From the NCBI GenBank assembly GCA_016936495.1, contig JAFGXT010000352.1, positions 1 through 39,018 of the forward strand: a stretch of 39,018 bases of DNA, in the 5' to 3' direction. This document shows, one piece after another, positions 24,693-33,337 of this stretch (position 1 is the stretch's first letter; every line of letters begins with the position of its first letter). Under the pieces are notes generated by a model. The model did no database searches, was not told where the DNA came from, and saw nothing but the letters and a program-made list of their open reading frames with translations. Position numbers and translations under genes: made by a program. The DNA comes from Victivallales bacterium (lineage in GTDB: Bacteria > Verrucomicrobiota > Lentisphaeria > Victivallales > SZUA-371).

Positions 24693-27638
24693 TTAATTGC
24701 TAACTGATTTGATTTCATCCTCTATATTTCCTGTTTGACCGTAAATAATACGTGTTGCAAATTCAACGGAAGCAATAGCACGCTGGTATGATTTTGGTAC
24801 TTTGTCAAGCCTGCTGGAATATTTTCTTGTTAATACATTGGGAAGATCAGAGAGAATAACGTCTCTATAGACGAAATCAGGATTCTTTTCTAAATATGTT
24901 ACGACTTCAACATTTTTGTCGTTTATATTTCGGCTGAGTTGATCTGTGAGGAAGGTTAAATGAGAGCCGGTACATTTGTGTTGTGAAAATAGCCAGTCAG
25001 CTTCAAGTCTGGCGCTGTTACGCAATTTTTTCATTACTTCTTTTACAAGTTCGTCTTTAATTTCGGCAAACTCTTCTTCATTAAGCATTAATCCGAAAAG
25101 AGTTTCATAAGATGAAGTTATTACTCCACATTTATTTGCCGAGGCATCTTTGATTATAATAATTCCTGCATCCTGAAGATGATTACGTGCTTCTGGAGTA
25201 ATATATGAATTAGCTCCTTCAATAATTGCTTTAGCAGAAGGAATACCATCAGGGCAAAACTCCTGCCAGTTGGTGTTGTTGATTGTCTGAGGACGTCCTC
25301 CACACGGAATAAATATATCTGCATAGTGGAAAAGGTTGTTTTGAAAAATATGCATAAATTCGTCACGTGTAACTTGTTGTTCTTGCAATTTTCCGGATTT
25401 CACCGTTACCAGCCGATGCTTTTCAATACCGTTTATTTTAGCAACAGAGCTAAACAACATATAAGCATTTTCTCCAATCAGCTTTTCAGGATTAAATACG
25501 TCCAGGTTATTTTTCAGAACCAGTTTCAGCAGCTCATTCTTATCAATGCCTGCCGGGTCATAAATTACTGCTGGTCCATCTGTGATTGCTGTGATTTTAA
25601 GGTTTGGATAGAGCCATTTTTCGTTATTATTTGCTAGCAATAGCTTCATTTCATTTCCTGCCACATCTCCTGACGGTCCGCCGGAGATCTTAACAGAGAA
25701 AGAGTCATTTTCCGCATTTATATTCAGTTCTTCAAGAGTTCTTAATAGAAACTGGTGAACTCCGAATGACGTGACTCCAAACTCCTTATGATTTATCCCC
25801 CGATCAGGTTTGCCGGAAATAAAACCGCTTCCAAGATAATAACCGGATTTATCTGCGGTTTTCGCCATCCATTTTATCATTATATCGTGCATGTTTTCAT
25901 CAGGTCCGACTTCGATTATTTCATTGCGGCCTAATTTGTCCACTATTCTATCATTGCTTAGTTTGCCAGTTTTATTATAAGTGATTAAACTCAGAAACGC
26001 TCTGCATATAGAACGCTGGGATGAATATAGTACGGGTAAAATATCACTGCCTCCATGAGAATGCAGGAGGGTAATCATCTTTGATCCCCCCTCATATATA
26101 TCTTTGTTTTTCAAATGTTGAGTGTGAGCAAGGACATAAACCTCCCTGAAAACCTCGTCTTTGGCAAACTCGTAGTTATCTTGCTTTTCAAGATTGTTCT
26201 CATTGTCTTTAGGTATGACTGTTCTCCAGCCTCCTCTGGCAATTTCTGAGAATCTTACCTGAAAGCTTATCGTATCGGAGCGATAAAAGAAGAAGACCCC
26301 ATGTGGACGATCTATCGGCAAAGCGTTATTGTATTGGGGGTGTTTTTTCGCAAAGTGGTCTATGAAATCAGGAACAAGCCTGAAGGCCAATGCTGACTTA
26401 TCAATACAATAGAAATTTGTTTTAATAATACTGTTAACAAATTGGATTGCCGCGTTAAATATATTTTTTACTGTAATGTCCTTATCATGCATTCCTGTAT
26501 TGATTTGTTCTATCTCTGTTTCAAGTTTTTTCAATATTGATTTTTCCTGACGGTCTGACTTAGACAGATCTGGGCAGAAGCGCTTGTGAAACAGTTTACA
26601 GTAAAGTTTAAGCAGAGGCTCATACACCGCCATTAGTCTTGTGATATGTTCAAAAGTATAAGCACTGCGGTCTATGTATGAAAATTGAGAGTGTATAAAC
26701 TCCGCGGTTGCCCTGATTAAATTGGCGTCGGAAAGTGTCCAGAGATGTTTTCTGACAAGCTCTGAATGAAAAACATCATTCATCTCCACCCAACTTATAA
26801 GAGGGATTTCTTTAATAACATTCTGGATTTTGGGAGAATTAATTGATACCCCGGGAACTGTCTTTAAATATAATGTAGTTATATTTACGCTTTTATGGCT
26901 GAAATCAGTGATATCATTATTACTTGTGATTTCACGGAAATATATGCGTTTAAAATCCAGTCCGGACAATTTCAATATCTCCCGCAGTTTAAAATAAAAG
27001 CAGGAACTTGAAGGCATAGGAGATTCTACAGTTAGACGGAGTTCTCCATCCGGCAGTTTTTCTACTCCAGTTTTAATATAATCTTTATCCTGAATCCTAC
27101 TTACTCTATCAAGGCGGTCAAGCAGGCGTTCCATGGAAAGGTCATTAACATTTTTCCAATTAATATATCTGTAGATATCTTTTATGCTTGTAGTATTCTT
27201 CCCATACCTTTTCTTATATTCCTCCTGCAGCTCTCGCAATGAGTAGACTGGTTCATTCAAATAATGGTTTCCGTCAGCCAGATGATAATATTCTATTACC
27301 AGGCTTGATGATATACCGTTAATTACAAGTTTTTGTTCCGACTCGTAAATAACAGCTCCAACAATATTGTATCCGTCCATCATACGATTGATCTTCAGAG
27401 TATCATTTTCAGCATTTTTCAGATACACAAGGGTTACGGAATTATTTCTTTCAATTCGTTGTATCCCGCGGATGCATTCGATATTGAAAAGCATAGGTAA
27501 TAATTCTTCAAGTTGCTGTTGTCCAAAAGTCTTAAAGAAATAATCAGGCATTATTTCATGGAGCAGTTTATACCAGTGCTCTAATCTCCGGGAATGACTG
27601 CTTACAAGTGTATTTAATATTTCTTTATTCTTTGTCAT
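24693..27638 (-). CDS. Large NAD-dependent glutamate dehydrogenase (115-kDa-type length)
   Basis: 981 residues, near the 115-kDa class and well short of the roughly 1,600-residue bacterial GDH180 class. It oxidises glutamate to 2-oxoglutarate and ammonium with NAD. The catalytic domain has SEIARGGWRTVIPKD, the lysine block KNKDIYEGGSKMI (around residue 515), GSGFISGKPDRGINHKEFG, the nucleotide-binding GGPSGDVAGNEM (around 652) and CGGRPQTINNTNW (around 778). The first 400 or so residues are a regulatory-type region with less conservation. AAGGG lies about ten bases before the ATG. It is the third gene after cutC and the acetyltransferase gene. The setting in a sugar locus, controlled by an AraC-type element, suggests a degradative role. 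Confidence 0.88.
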   Translation of the reverse strand: MTKNKEILNTLVSSHSRRLEHWYKLLHEIMPDYFFKTFGQQQLEELLPMLFNIECIRGIQRIERNNSVTLVYLKNAENDTLKINRMMDGYNIVGAVIYESEQKLVINGISSSLVIEYYHLADGNHYLNEPVYSLRELQEEYKKRYGKNTTSIKDIYRYINWKNVNDLSMERLLDRLDRVSRIQDKDYIKTGVEKLPDGELRLTVESPMPSSSCFYFKLREILKLSGLDFKRIYFREITSNNDITDFSHKSVNITTLYLKTVPGVSINSPKIQNVIKEIPLISWVEMNDVFHSELVRKHLWTLSDANLIRATAEFIHSQFSYIDRSAYTFEHITRLMAVYEPLLKLYCKLFHKRFCPDLSKSDRQEKSILKKLETEIEQINTGMHDKDITVKNIFNAAIQFVNSIIKTNFYCIDKSALAFRLVPDFIDHFAKKHPQYNNALPIDRPHGVFFFYRSDTISFQVRFSEIARGGWRTVIPKDNENNLEKQDNYEFAKDEVFREVYVLAHTQHLKNKDIYEGGSKMITLLHSHGGSDILPVLYSSQRSICRAFLSLITYNKTGKLSNDRIVDKLGRNEIIEVGPDENMHDIMIKWMAKTADKSGYYLGSGFISGKPDRGINHKEFGVTSFGVHQFLLRTLEELNINAENDSFSVKISGGPSGDVAGNEMKLLLANNNEKWLYPNLKITAITDGPAVIYDPAGIDKNELLKLVLKNNLDVFNPEKLIGENAYMLFSSVAKINGIEKHRLVTVKSGKLQEQQVTRDEFMHIFQNNLFHYADIFIPCGGRPQTINNTNWQEFCPDGIPSAKAIIEGANSYITPEARNHLQDAGIIIIKDASANKCGVITSSYETLFGLMLNEEEFAEIKDELVKEVMKKLRNSARLEADWLFSQHKCTGSHLTFLTDQLSRNINDKNVEVVTYLEKNPDFVYRDVILSDLPNVLTRKYSSRLDKVPKSYQRAIASVEFATRIIYGQTGNIEDEIKSVSN

Positions 27639-27698
27639 TTTCTATATCCCTTATGTAAGATGGTATTTTATTTAGACAAGCAACTTTCCCGGCAATTC

Positions 27699-28466
27699 CT
27701 ATTCCCAGATAAATGTGTTTTCTGAAAGGCGTTTAATTGCCAATTCAGGAGTATTCTGAAATATAGGAAGCATTACCTTCCTGAGAGTTTCTGCATCCAC
27801 AAATCTGGATATACTCATTCCGATTTGACCGTAGGTAAGTCCACCCGCCTTTGCTACAATAGATTCCATGTTGGTGTAGTAATCTTTTTTGGGGGAATGC
27901 CAATGGTGTTCGATTGTATGCATGTTATTATTTGAATCAAATATATAAAGGGTTTGAGTTTCTTCTGTATGTAAGCCGGGAACTTTAGCTTCTATCTCAA
28001 GAGCATGCATGCACGTATTGCATTCAAAGTCAGTGCCGATAAAAAACACCTTAGCACCGTTTCTCATTATCTTGCCATATGGACTGTCTGGAGACCATGG
28101 CGTATTAGATTCAAGATGACCATCGGTGTAAAATTTCGCTTTCGGCCCCATGGCTACAATCGAATGTACCGGGTGCATGCTTCTTACAGCCCCCTTGCGT
28201 TTACGGAATATATTCGACAAGATTCCAACAGTCCCCGGAGTGTGATCTACATGGAACACAGGTTGTTCCTTGTTGACGTTGCCTGATACGGTAGACATCA
28301 TTAAAGTTCCATCTTCTCCCAGAACCTCCTGAAGTGCATCGATAACTGTATCGGCACCTCCTTCAACAGGACCAATACTTTTCATTGATGAATGTACAAG
28401 GACATCCATTCCTTCTTCAATTCCAATTGCTTTTAATTGTGATATGAACTCTTCTTTTTTTAGCAT
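27699..28466 (-). CDS. AAC(3)-family N-acetyltransferase
   Basis: 255 residues from the ATG at 28466; GAGGG at 28472-28476 is five bases upstream, so a longer in-frame start is rejected. The family features are the opening DVLVHSSMKSIGPVEGGADTVIDAL, GTLMMSTVSG, HPVHSIVAMGP with the acetyl-CoA site and catalytic histidines, SPYGKI and EIEAKVPG. Members use acetyl-CoA to acylate an amine on an aminocyclitol, sugar or small natural product; clinical AAC(3) enzymes are one branch only. The gene starts one base after the stop of the cutC-like gene and is followed by glutamate dehydrogenase. Its setting points to metabolism, not resistance. Confidence 0.87.
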   Translation of the reverse strand: MLKKEEFISQLKAIGIEEGMDVLVHSSMKSIGPVEGGADTVIDALQEVLGEDGTLMMSTVSGNVNKEQPVFHVDHTPGTVGILSNIFRKRKGAVRSMHPVHSIVAMGPKAKFYTDGHLESNTPWSPDSPYGKIMRNGAKVFFIGTDFECNTCMHALEIEAKVPGLHTEETQTLYIFDSNNNMHTIEHHWHSPKKDYYTNMESIVAKAGGLTYGQIGMSISRFVDAETLRKVMLPIFQNTPELAIKRLSENTFIWE

Positions 28467-28467
28467 T

Positions 28468-29244
28468 TTAACCCTCTTTTGATTCGTATTCATCCAGAAT
28501 ATCCCTGACATCCCTCACTGCCTGCTCAGACAGGTAATCAATAGAAAACATCGTGTTCTTAAGGAAATCATCTTTACCTTTGCTTTTTCCAGTCCATGTC
28601 ATTGCCGATTTCCGGCAGCGGTATCCATTAACCACATGATATTCTAAAGCTCCAGTTTCCTCCAGTATTTTCGGCAGTTCCTTTTGTGTATTGAATCCTG
28701 CTTCTAATCCAAGCATTATATTTATTTTACCTCGTCCTGCCTCCAGAACCTTATACAAGATATGGCGACTGAAAGTAGCTTCCTGTGCTTGACCGATTGT
28801 AAGAATATAATCACATCCCAGTTCAATTGCTTCATTCAGGCTGCACATCGGATCACTGGAGAAATCAAATGCCCGGTGGAGGCTGATCTTTTTGTTTCCA
28901 CTTCGTGAGATCAAGTCTTTCATGCGTTTAGTATCGAGTCTTCCATTATCTTTCAGAATTCCGAACATCACTCCATCGGCACCATTTTCAACGGCTGTTT
29001 CCACATCACGCTGCATGGTCTGAAACTCACTGTGACTGTAAAGGAAGTCGCCTGCGCGAGGACGTATCATGGCAAACAGTTTCATTTTTTTTACAGCCAG
29101 AGACGCTGTCTTGATAAACCCAGCGCTTGGAGTTAATGCCCCTTCCAGTGGACTGGAATAAAGCTCAACCCTGTCTGCTCCGCCAGCTTCTGCGGTCAGT
29201 ACATCATCTACAGTTCTGGCTCCTACTTCAAGTTTGTATTTCAT
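28468..29244 (-). CDS. cutC: CutC family TIM-barrel protein
   Basis: 258 residues from the ATG at 29244, the usual CutC length. A longer in-frame start at 29322 would run across the promoter elements and is rejected. Typical blocks are LEVGARTVDDVLTAEAGGADRVELYSS, GALTPSAGFI, FAMIRPRAGDFLYS, GADGVMFGIL and ISLHRAFD. The family was named for copper tolerance, but its reaction is unknown and copper is not indicated by this neighbourhood. It is the first gene of the operon cutC / AAC(3)-family / glutamate dehydrogenase, directly after an AraC-type promoter. A barrel enzyme acting on a sugar or cyclitol would fit the context (inference). Confidence 0.9.
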   Translation of the reverse strand: MKYKLEVGARTVDDVLTAEAGGADRVELYSSPLEGALTPSAGFIKTASLAVKKMKLFAMIRPRAGDFLYSHSEFQTMQRDVETAVENGADGVMFGILKDNGRLDTKRMKDLISRSGNKKISLHRAFDFSSDPMCSLNEAIELGCDYILTIGQAQEATFSRHILYKVLEAGRGKINIMLGLEAGFNTQKELPKILEETGALEYHVVNGYRCRKSAMTWTGKSKGKDDFLKNTMFSIDYLSEQAVRDVRDILDEYESKEG

Positions 29245-29293
29245 AATATTTTTTTTGTAAAACTTAGTGAATTTAAAAATGTAATATACTTTT

Positions 29294-29322
29294 ATTATCA
29301 GATGTTCTTGTCTATACTTCAA
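29294..29322 (-). promoter_or_regulatory. Promoter of the cutC operon
   Basis: TTGAAG (29317-29322) and GATAAT (29294-29299) are 17 bases apart on the minus strand, giving a leader of about 43 bases. Spacing to the upstream 35-bp element is identical to that at the aminotransferase promoter. Confidence 0.7.
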
Positions 29323-29327
29323 TAACT

Positions 29328-29362
29328 AAAGATTGTTATTAGTTATTATAAAATTGTAAATT
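29328..29362 (+). promoter_or_regulatory. 35-bp AraC-type element, copy 1 (cutC operon)
   Basis: Begins AAAGATTGTTATTA and ends with AAATTGTAAA two bases before its right edge. It matches copy 3 at 30 of 35 positions by hand alignment. Read toward cutC, it has ACAAT half-sites 21 bases apart and ends five bases before the -35. Confidence 0.7.
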
Positions 29363-29437
29363 CTTACATTTTCAAGAAAATACTGTTATATATCTATTTT
29401 TAGTATAGTCTTTTAAAGAATTGGCTTTTTCGGTATT

Positions 29438-29605
29438 TTAATGGATGAGACTTGGAAAAGAGCAGAATAATGACTCCGGATAACCGCGGAATTCATGTAA
29501 ATGGTAAAGTTGACGCGCCTTGAAGTCGCGCGGCAATGTAAACCCAAATAAAAATTTCACCGCGGATAATCCTAATGTCGCATCATATTGGCGAAAGTGC
29601 AACAT
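29438..29605 (-). CDS. Small open frame, doubtful (55 residues)
   Basis: A 55-codon frame (start MLHFRQYDATLG, stop TAA at 29438-29440) lies in a locally G+C-richer patch 55 bases after the symporter stop. It has no ribosome site and does not resemble a family I know; the region also contains inverted repeats. It may be a remnant or chance frame. Confidence 0.2.
   Translation of the reverse strand: MLHFRQYDATLGLSAVKFLFGFTLPRDFKARQLYHLHEFRGYPESLFCSFPSLIH
29478..29572. repeat. Imperfect inverted repeat in a G+C-rich patch
   Basis: GGATAACCGCGG (29478-29489) and CCGCGGATAATCC (29560-29572) are near-complementary and enclose a CGCG-flanked small hairpin (about 29513-29531). A palindrome TTTAACGGTTAAA follows at 29623-29635. 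The patch lies between the convergent ends of regulation for cutC and the symporter 3' end and has no T tract. Confidence 0.4.
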
Positions 29606-29659
29606 GCCGTTCTGCAGAAGTCTTTAACGGTTAAATCTTACTACAGTCTTTTGACCAAC

Positions 29660-31969
29660 TTATGATCTATTGGCTGTCTCTTTGTCCAAAGCTTCGAGTT
29701 TATCTTTATCAGCTAAAGACATGTGCCCCTCCACCCGACCATCGTCAAGTGGATTTACAGTTCTGTCTTTTAAGTCACGGAACATCCTGCGTAAATCAAT
29801 AAGTCCACCTATTCCGAACCAGAATACAGATATTGTTACCAATATCAATGGAACAACTAGAAAAACTATGAAGAAATACGTTCCCCAGTTTTCAAGCGAC
29901 CAAGGATGAATAGTGTTCCAGATGATTGCGCCTACAAATGTGCATAAAAATGTCCATACGAAACTCTGTAAAAAGAAAACCCATGCAATAATTTTATCTC
30001 CTCTTGAGTAATCTTTGGTGATTCCTACCATTTTTATTAGAAGGTTGCGCCATGACATCTTAAATTGTTCTTTATTTTCTCCGTCAAGATTATATTTTCC
30101 ACGATGCAGCATTCTGTTAAGGTTGAATGGCTCTTTCATTGTGAAATATGATACTGAACAGTATAAAAACAGTGTAATAATTGAGATTATAAAGAATATC
30201 TCATAGCTGTTTATTGGGAATTTTATCGCATTCATCTCCCAGACGACATATGGATTAAATGGTTTCGATACATTTGAGAGGAACTTACCGACACTTTCAA
30301 CATACCCGTTTTGATCAAGCCATGGATATACAATGTCTGCCCAGTTTCGCTTAATAAGTATAGCTCCCAGTGACAAAAACATGCCCGATATCAATGAGGT
30401 GAATGCACCGGCTGTTGTCCCAAAACGACTATATAATCCGAATATCATAACAGGAGCACACCCGCCAAGCCACATTGAGCACATTATAGAGACAAATAAT
30501 TGGATATAATCCATCTGCGCCATGAAATTTGATGCCAGCAGGAAAAATACACCAATACTGATTGATACAATACGCAAAGACCATACATGCTGTTTCATAG
30601 TAAATGGCTTTTTCTTCAGCGGCAGAATCACATCCTGATTAATTGTAACCGCAGCACTGTATATGCGGGTATTGTCTGTCGAAACCATAGCTAATATCAT
30701 CAGCAAGAAGAAAAGTCCCATTATTCCAGTAGGAAACAAGCTCCTCATTGAAGATGCCAGCATCTCCTGGTGAAATAAAGTCCGGTATTGCTGAAACTTA
30801 GCGTTGCCTTGGATTTGACCATTAAACTCAATAAGTTTATTATGTGCAGTTTTTAGTATTGGAGTGTCAAGATTATTTTTTTGGGACAATGGTTTGTCTA
30901 TTCCAATTTTCTGTATTTGTTCTGGTACTGCTTTTATTGCCTTGTCGAATGCAGCTCGCTTTTCTTTGTCAACGATTAATTCTTTTGATATATGTGCCGA
31001 AATACTGTTACGAATATCTTTTGCCTGTGTAGAAAAATTCCGATGATTGAGTAAGGTAATTATAGCCAGACCGATAAGCATATACAAAATAACAGAGACT
31101 TGTCCTCGCCATGCACCAAGAATACTGGCCATTTTTTGTTCGTGAGGGTTTTTCGCTGCAGAACTGAGACCTGAACCAATCCAGCTGGCGCGGTGAAATA
31201 CACTGTTGAAGATCAATATCATGACAAAAAACAAATTAAAATCACGCAGATTTGAGATGTCATATGGATTGAGAAAACTTTCTCCTTGAACACGATCCAT
31301 CATTACTGGTATAATTTCTTGTTGCCAACTGAATTGATATAGGATAAATATGATAAAGACTACAATAAGAGGAAAACAAAGCATCCCTTGAATCGCATCA
31401 GTTATCACCATTGCTAATGTCCCTCCCATACAAATTATTGATATGGCAATTGTCAGACAGATCAAAATAATAAGAGAAAATGTAGGGATTTGTAATCCAA
31501 ATATATTTAAATAATGTGGAATATCCAGATAATAAATAAAAAACCGTGCAGCTATTGCAGGCATTATCGAGTTTGCCAGCACTTCGGATATACTTCGTAG
31601 AGAGGCTGCAAATATACGGAAGGTTCGGTTATATCTCATTTCAAGGAATTGACCAAGAGACATTGCTTTAGTTTCCCGGAAACGATAAACGCAGAAGCCG
31701 AATAATGCCAGAATCATTGCCGTCGGCCCCATAATAAGCATCCAGAAAGACAAGGCAAATCCAGTCTTATAGTGTGATTCCACATAGGCAACCAAAGTAA
31801 TTATAGACAACGCATTTGCTACATCACTAGCACAAATCACATAGCGTCCGCAAACCCTTCCTGCTGATAGGAAATCAGCAACACTGCGAACATATTTACG
31901 AGCGTTAAATCCCATATACAGCACAAAGCTTACTGGAACGACTACTATAATCCAATCAATTAATGTCAT
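29660..31969 (-). CDS. Sodium:solute symporter family protein, enlarged
   Basis: 769 residues, against about 500-550 for typical SSS transporters. It opens with DWIIVVVPVSFVLYMGFNARKYVRSVADFLSAGR, the SSS first helix and sodium-binding start, followed by many hydrophobic spans (roughly 14). A hydrophilic insertion of about 100 residues (around 310-410, charged and helical) lies between core helices, and the C-terminal part holds two further helices after a long cytoplasmic stretch. It should import a sugar, sugar acid or amino-compound with sodium. AAGGA is eight bases before the ATG. Its promoter, 265 bases upstream, carries the same 35-bp element as the two neighbouring operons, so it is probably the uptake system of that regulon. 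Confidence 0.9.
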   Translation of the reverse strand: MTLIDWIIVVVPVSFVLYMGFNARKYVRSVADFLSAGRVCGRYVICASDVANALSIITLVAYVESHYKTGFALSFWMLIMGPTAMILALFGFCVYRFRETKAMSLGQFLEMRYNRTFRIFAASLRSISEVLANSIMPAIAARFFIYYLDIPHYLNIFGLQIPTFSLIILICLTIAISIICMGGTLAMVITDAIQGMLCFPLIVVFIIFILYQFSWQQEIIPVMMDRVQGESFLNPYDISNLRDFNLFFVMILIFNSVFHRASWIGSGLSSAAKNPHEQKMASILGAWRGQVSVILYMLIGLAIITLLNHRNFSTQAKDIRNSISAHISKELIVDKEKRAAFDKAIKAVPEQIQKIGIDKPLSQKNNLDTPILKTAHNKLIEFNGQIQGNAKFQQYRTLFHQEMLASSMRSLFPTGIMGLFFLLMILAMVSTDNTRIYSAAVTINQDVILPLKKKPFTMKQHVWSLRIVSISIGVFFLLASNFMAQMDYIQLFVSIMCSMWLGGCAPVMIFGLYSRFGTTAGAFTSLISGMFLSLGAILIKRNWADIVYPWLDQNGYVESVGKFLSNVSKPFNPYVVWEMNAIKFPINSYEIFFIISIITLFLYCSVSYFTMKEPFNLNRMLHRGKYNLDGENKEQFKMSWRNLLIKMVGITKDYSRGDKIIAWVFFLQSFVWTFLCTFVGAIIWNTIHPWSLENWGTYFFIVFLVVPLILVTISVFWFGIGGLIDLRRMFRDLKDRTVNPLDDGRVEGHMSLADKDKLEALDKETANRS

Positions 31970-32233
31970 GTTTTATTCCTTCTATATAGTTTTTATCTTA
32001 GTATATTTCCCCAACCAGTAAGTACTTTTATATCTTAATCAATATCGATATATGTGCTTTCGGTAAGGTGTTTGATTACCAGCCTGAAAATGTCTTTGAA
32101 TATTGACAATATTACTTAACAAAGCGTTCCGGCATATATCAGATGGGGAATTATATTTCTCATCGTTAATTGCCCGTTGTGATAGCGTTATTTATTCTTT
32201 GTAAAATATATTTGCCAATTCGTTTCTGTATTT
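31970..32233 (-). promoter_or_regulatory. Long leader of the symporter gene with palindrome
   Basis: From the predicted transcription start (about 32227) to the ATG is about 258 bases without a gene. It contains the perfect palindrome AATATTG-A-CAATATT (32099-32113) and a small GGTAA/TTACC hairpin (about 32062-32080). No known riboswitch is recognisable. Confidence 0.4.
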
Positions 32234-32261
32234 ATTATAAACCTGATTTAGCATGATTAAA
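32234..32261 (-). promoter_or_regulatory. Promoter of the symporter gene
   Basis: TTTAAT (32256-32261) and a perfect TATAAT (32234-32239) are 16 bases apart on the minus strand. The 35-bp element ends five bases upstream of the -35, as at the cutC promoter. Confidence 0.6.
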
Positions 32262-32266
32262 CAATG

Positions 32267-32301
32267 AAAGGTTGTAATAAACTATCATAGAATTGCAAAT
32301 T
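32267..32301 (+). promoter_or_regulatory. 35-bp AraC-type element, copy 2 (symporter)
   Basis: AAAGGTTGTAATAA at the left, AATTGCAAATT at the right. It matches copy 1 at 27 and copy 3 at 26 of 35 positions. Half-sites read GCAAT and ACAAC at a 21-base period, a weaker version of the other two copies. Confidence 0.6.
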
Positions 32302-32409
32302 GTTACTGTGGTAAAGATGACAACAGTACCAGTTAATAATGTGTGATAATATGATCAGGCTTATCTCATGTATGAGAAAGGTCTATTCATGAAAATACCT
32401 AAAAGAACC

Positions 32410-33288
32410 CTATTTGCTTCGGTATTGGCTTGGAGAGTAACCATATAGTTTTTTGAAAGCATTGGTGAAATGACTATTGTCGAAATATCCCCATTTTGAT
32501 GCTATCTCATCTATTGTGAGGCGATTGTAGCTTAGATCCATTGCCGCGGAGGCCAGTCTTGAACGTGCCGCGAATTTGCCGTAACTCATTCCCAGTACCC
32601 GGCTGAATATATTAGAGAACCGGCTCTGGCTTAATGAACACAGTGACGCAGCCTCATTTAATGACGGAGGGCGTCCTGTGCCTTTTCTTACCATGTCTAC
32701 AGCGGCTTTTATTTTTAGAAATTCTTCAAATGCTTCTTCGGCAATTGCTTCATGTGTATCCCCTTTTGAGCAAAGACCATCAATTGCTGCCAGAATCAAC
32801 TGATGTAATTTTAACCAGATATGATATTGCCAGTTTAATTGTTTATTCCGCCATGTTCTATACATTATAATACCGGCATTCTTGAACAGTTGCCGCTCTT
32901 TTTCGTTTTCCGGGCAGAAGCGTTCCGCCGGAGGAACAACAAATGGCTGAAGCCAGTTGCAGTTACCAAAAGGTCCGCATTGCCCTAAAAAGTCTAAATC
33001 TATATTGATAGCCATCGCGAAGTTTCTTCTCGAGGTAAATCGAAATGCGTGAGGCTCCCAGAACATTGTCCAAAATGCCTGACCCGTATTATAGGTTCGC
33101 TCAAAACCGCCAAAGGCCACATCCATTGAACCTTCTATTACGATGCACAACTGTAATGCATAATGCATATCCCCAATAAATACGTTATGTGGTTTATATT
33201 TATATTCACTTACAACCTCAAAAGGACATTCAGGAGTTATACCTGGATGTCTTTGCTTTTCTATAGGGACTGTGCTTATGTCCAGCAT
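32410..33288 (-). CDS. AraC family transcriptional regulator
   Basis: 292 residues. An N-terminal cupin-type sensing domain (about 25-105, with YALQLCIVIEGSMDVAFGG and FWEPHAFRF) precedes the double helix-turn-helix (about 195-292): SLNEAASLCSLSQSRFSNIFSRVLG, then LTIDEIASKWGYFDNSHFTNAFKKLYGYSPSQYR, a full AraC signature. It sits between the symporter gene and the divergent aminotransferase operon. A 35-bp tandem-half-site element begins ten bases upstream of its ATG and recurs before the cutC operon and symporter, so this protein is the natural candidate to bind all three and to regulate its own expression. The inducer is unknown, presumably the imported compound. Confidence 0.92.
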   Translation of the reverse strand: MLDISTVPIEKQRHPGITPECPFEVVSEYKYKPHNVFIGDMHYALQLCIVIEGSMDVAFGGFERTYNTGQAFWTMFWEPHAFRFTSRRNFAMAINIDLDFLGQCGPFGNCNWLQPFVVPPAERFCPENEKERQLFKNAGIIMYRTWRNKQLNWQYHIWLKLHQLILAAIDGLCSKGDTHEAIAEEAFEEFLKIKAAVDMVRKGTGRPPSLNEAASLCSLSQSRFSNIFSRVLGMSYGKFAARSRLASAAMDLSYNRLTIDEIASKWGYFDNSHFTNAFKKLYGYSPSQYRSK

Positions 33289-33297
33289 GATAGTAAT

Positions 33298-33332
33298 ATT
33301 TTACAATTTGTTGATAATTAATAACAATCTTT
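33298..33332 (-). promoter_or_regulatory. 35-bp AraC-type element, copy 3 (aminotransferase operon / araC)
   Basis: On the plus strand ACAAT half-sites lie at 33303-33307 and 33324-33328 (21 bases apart). The element ends five bases before the rightward -35 and starts ten bases before the divergent regulator ATG. AACAAT/ATTGTT at 33323-33339 adds a small hairpin. Confidence 0.7.
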
Positions 33333-33337
33333 TATTG

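Noticed and set aside
27699-28466. Aminoglycoside resistance gene
   Set aside because: The AAC(3) fold family is broad; the gene is tightly coupled to cutC and glutamate dehydrogenase under a metabolic promoter, with no resistance or mobile context around it.
29245-29322. N-terminal extension of the cutC gene by 26 codons
   Set aside because: The extension covers the predicted -10 and most of the -35 box, and the family starts at MKYKLEVG.
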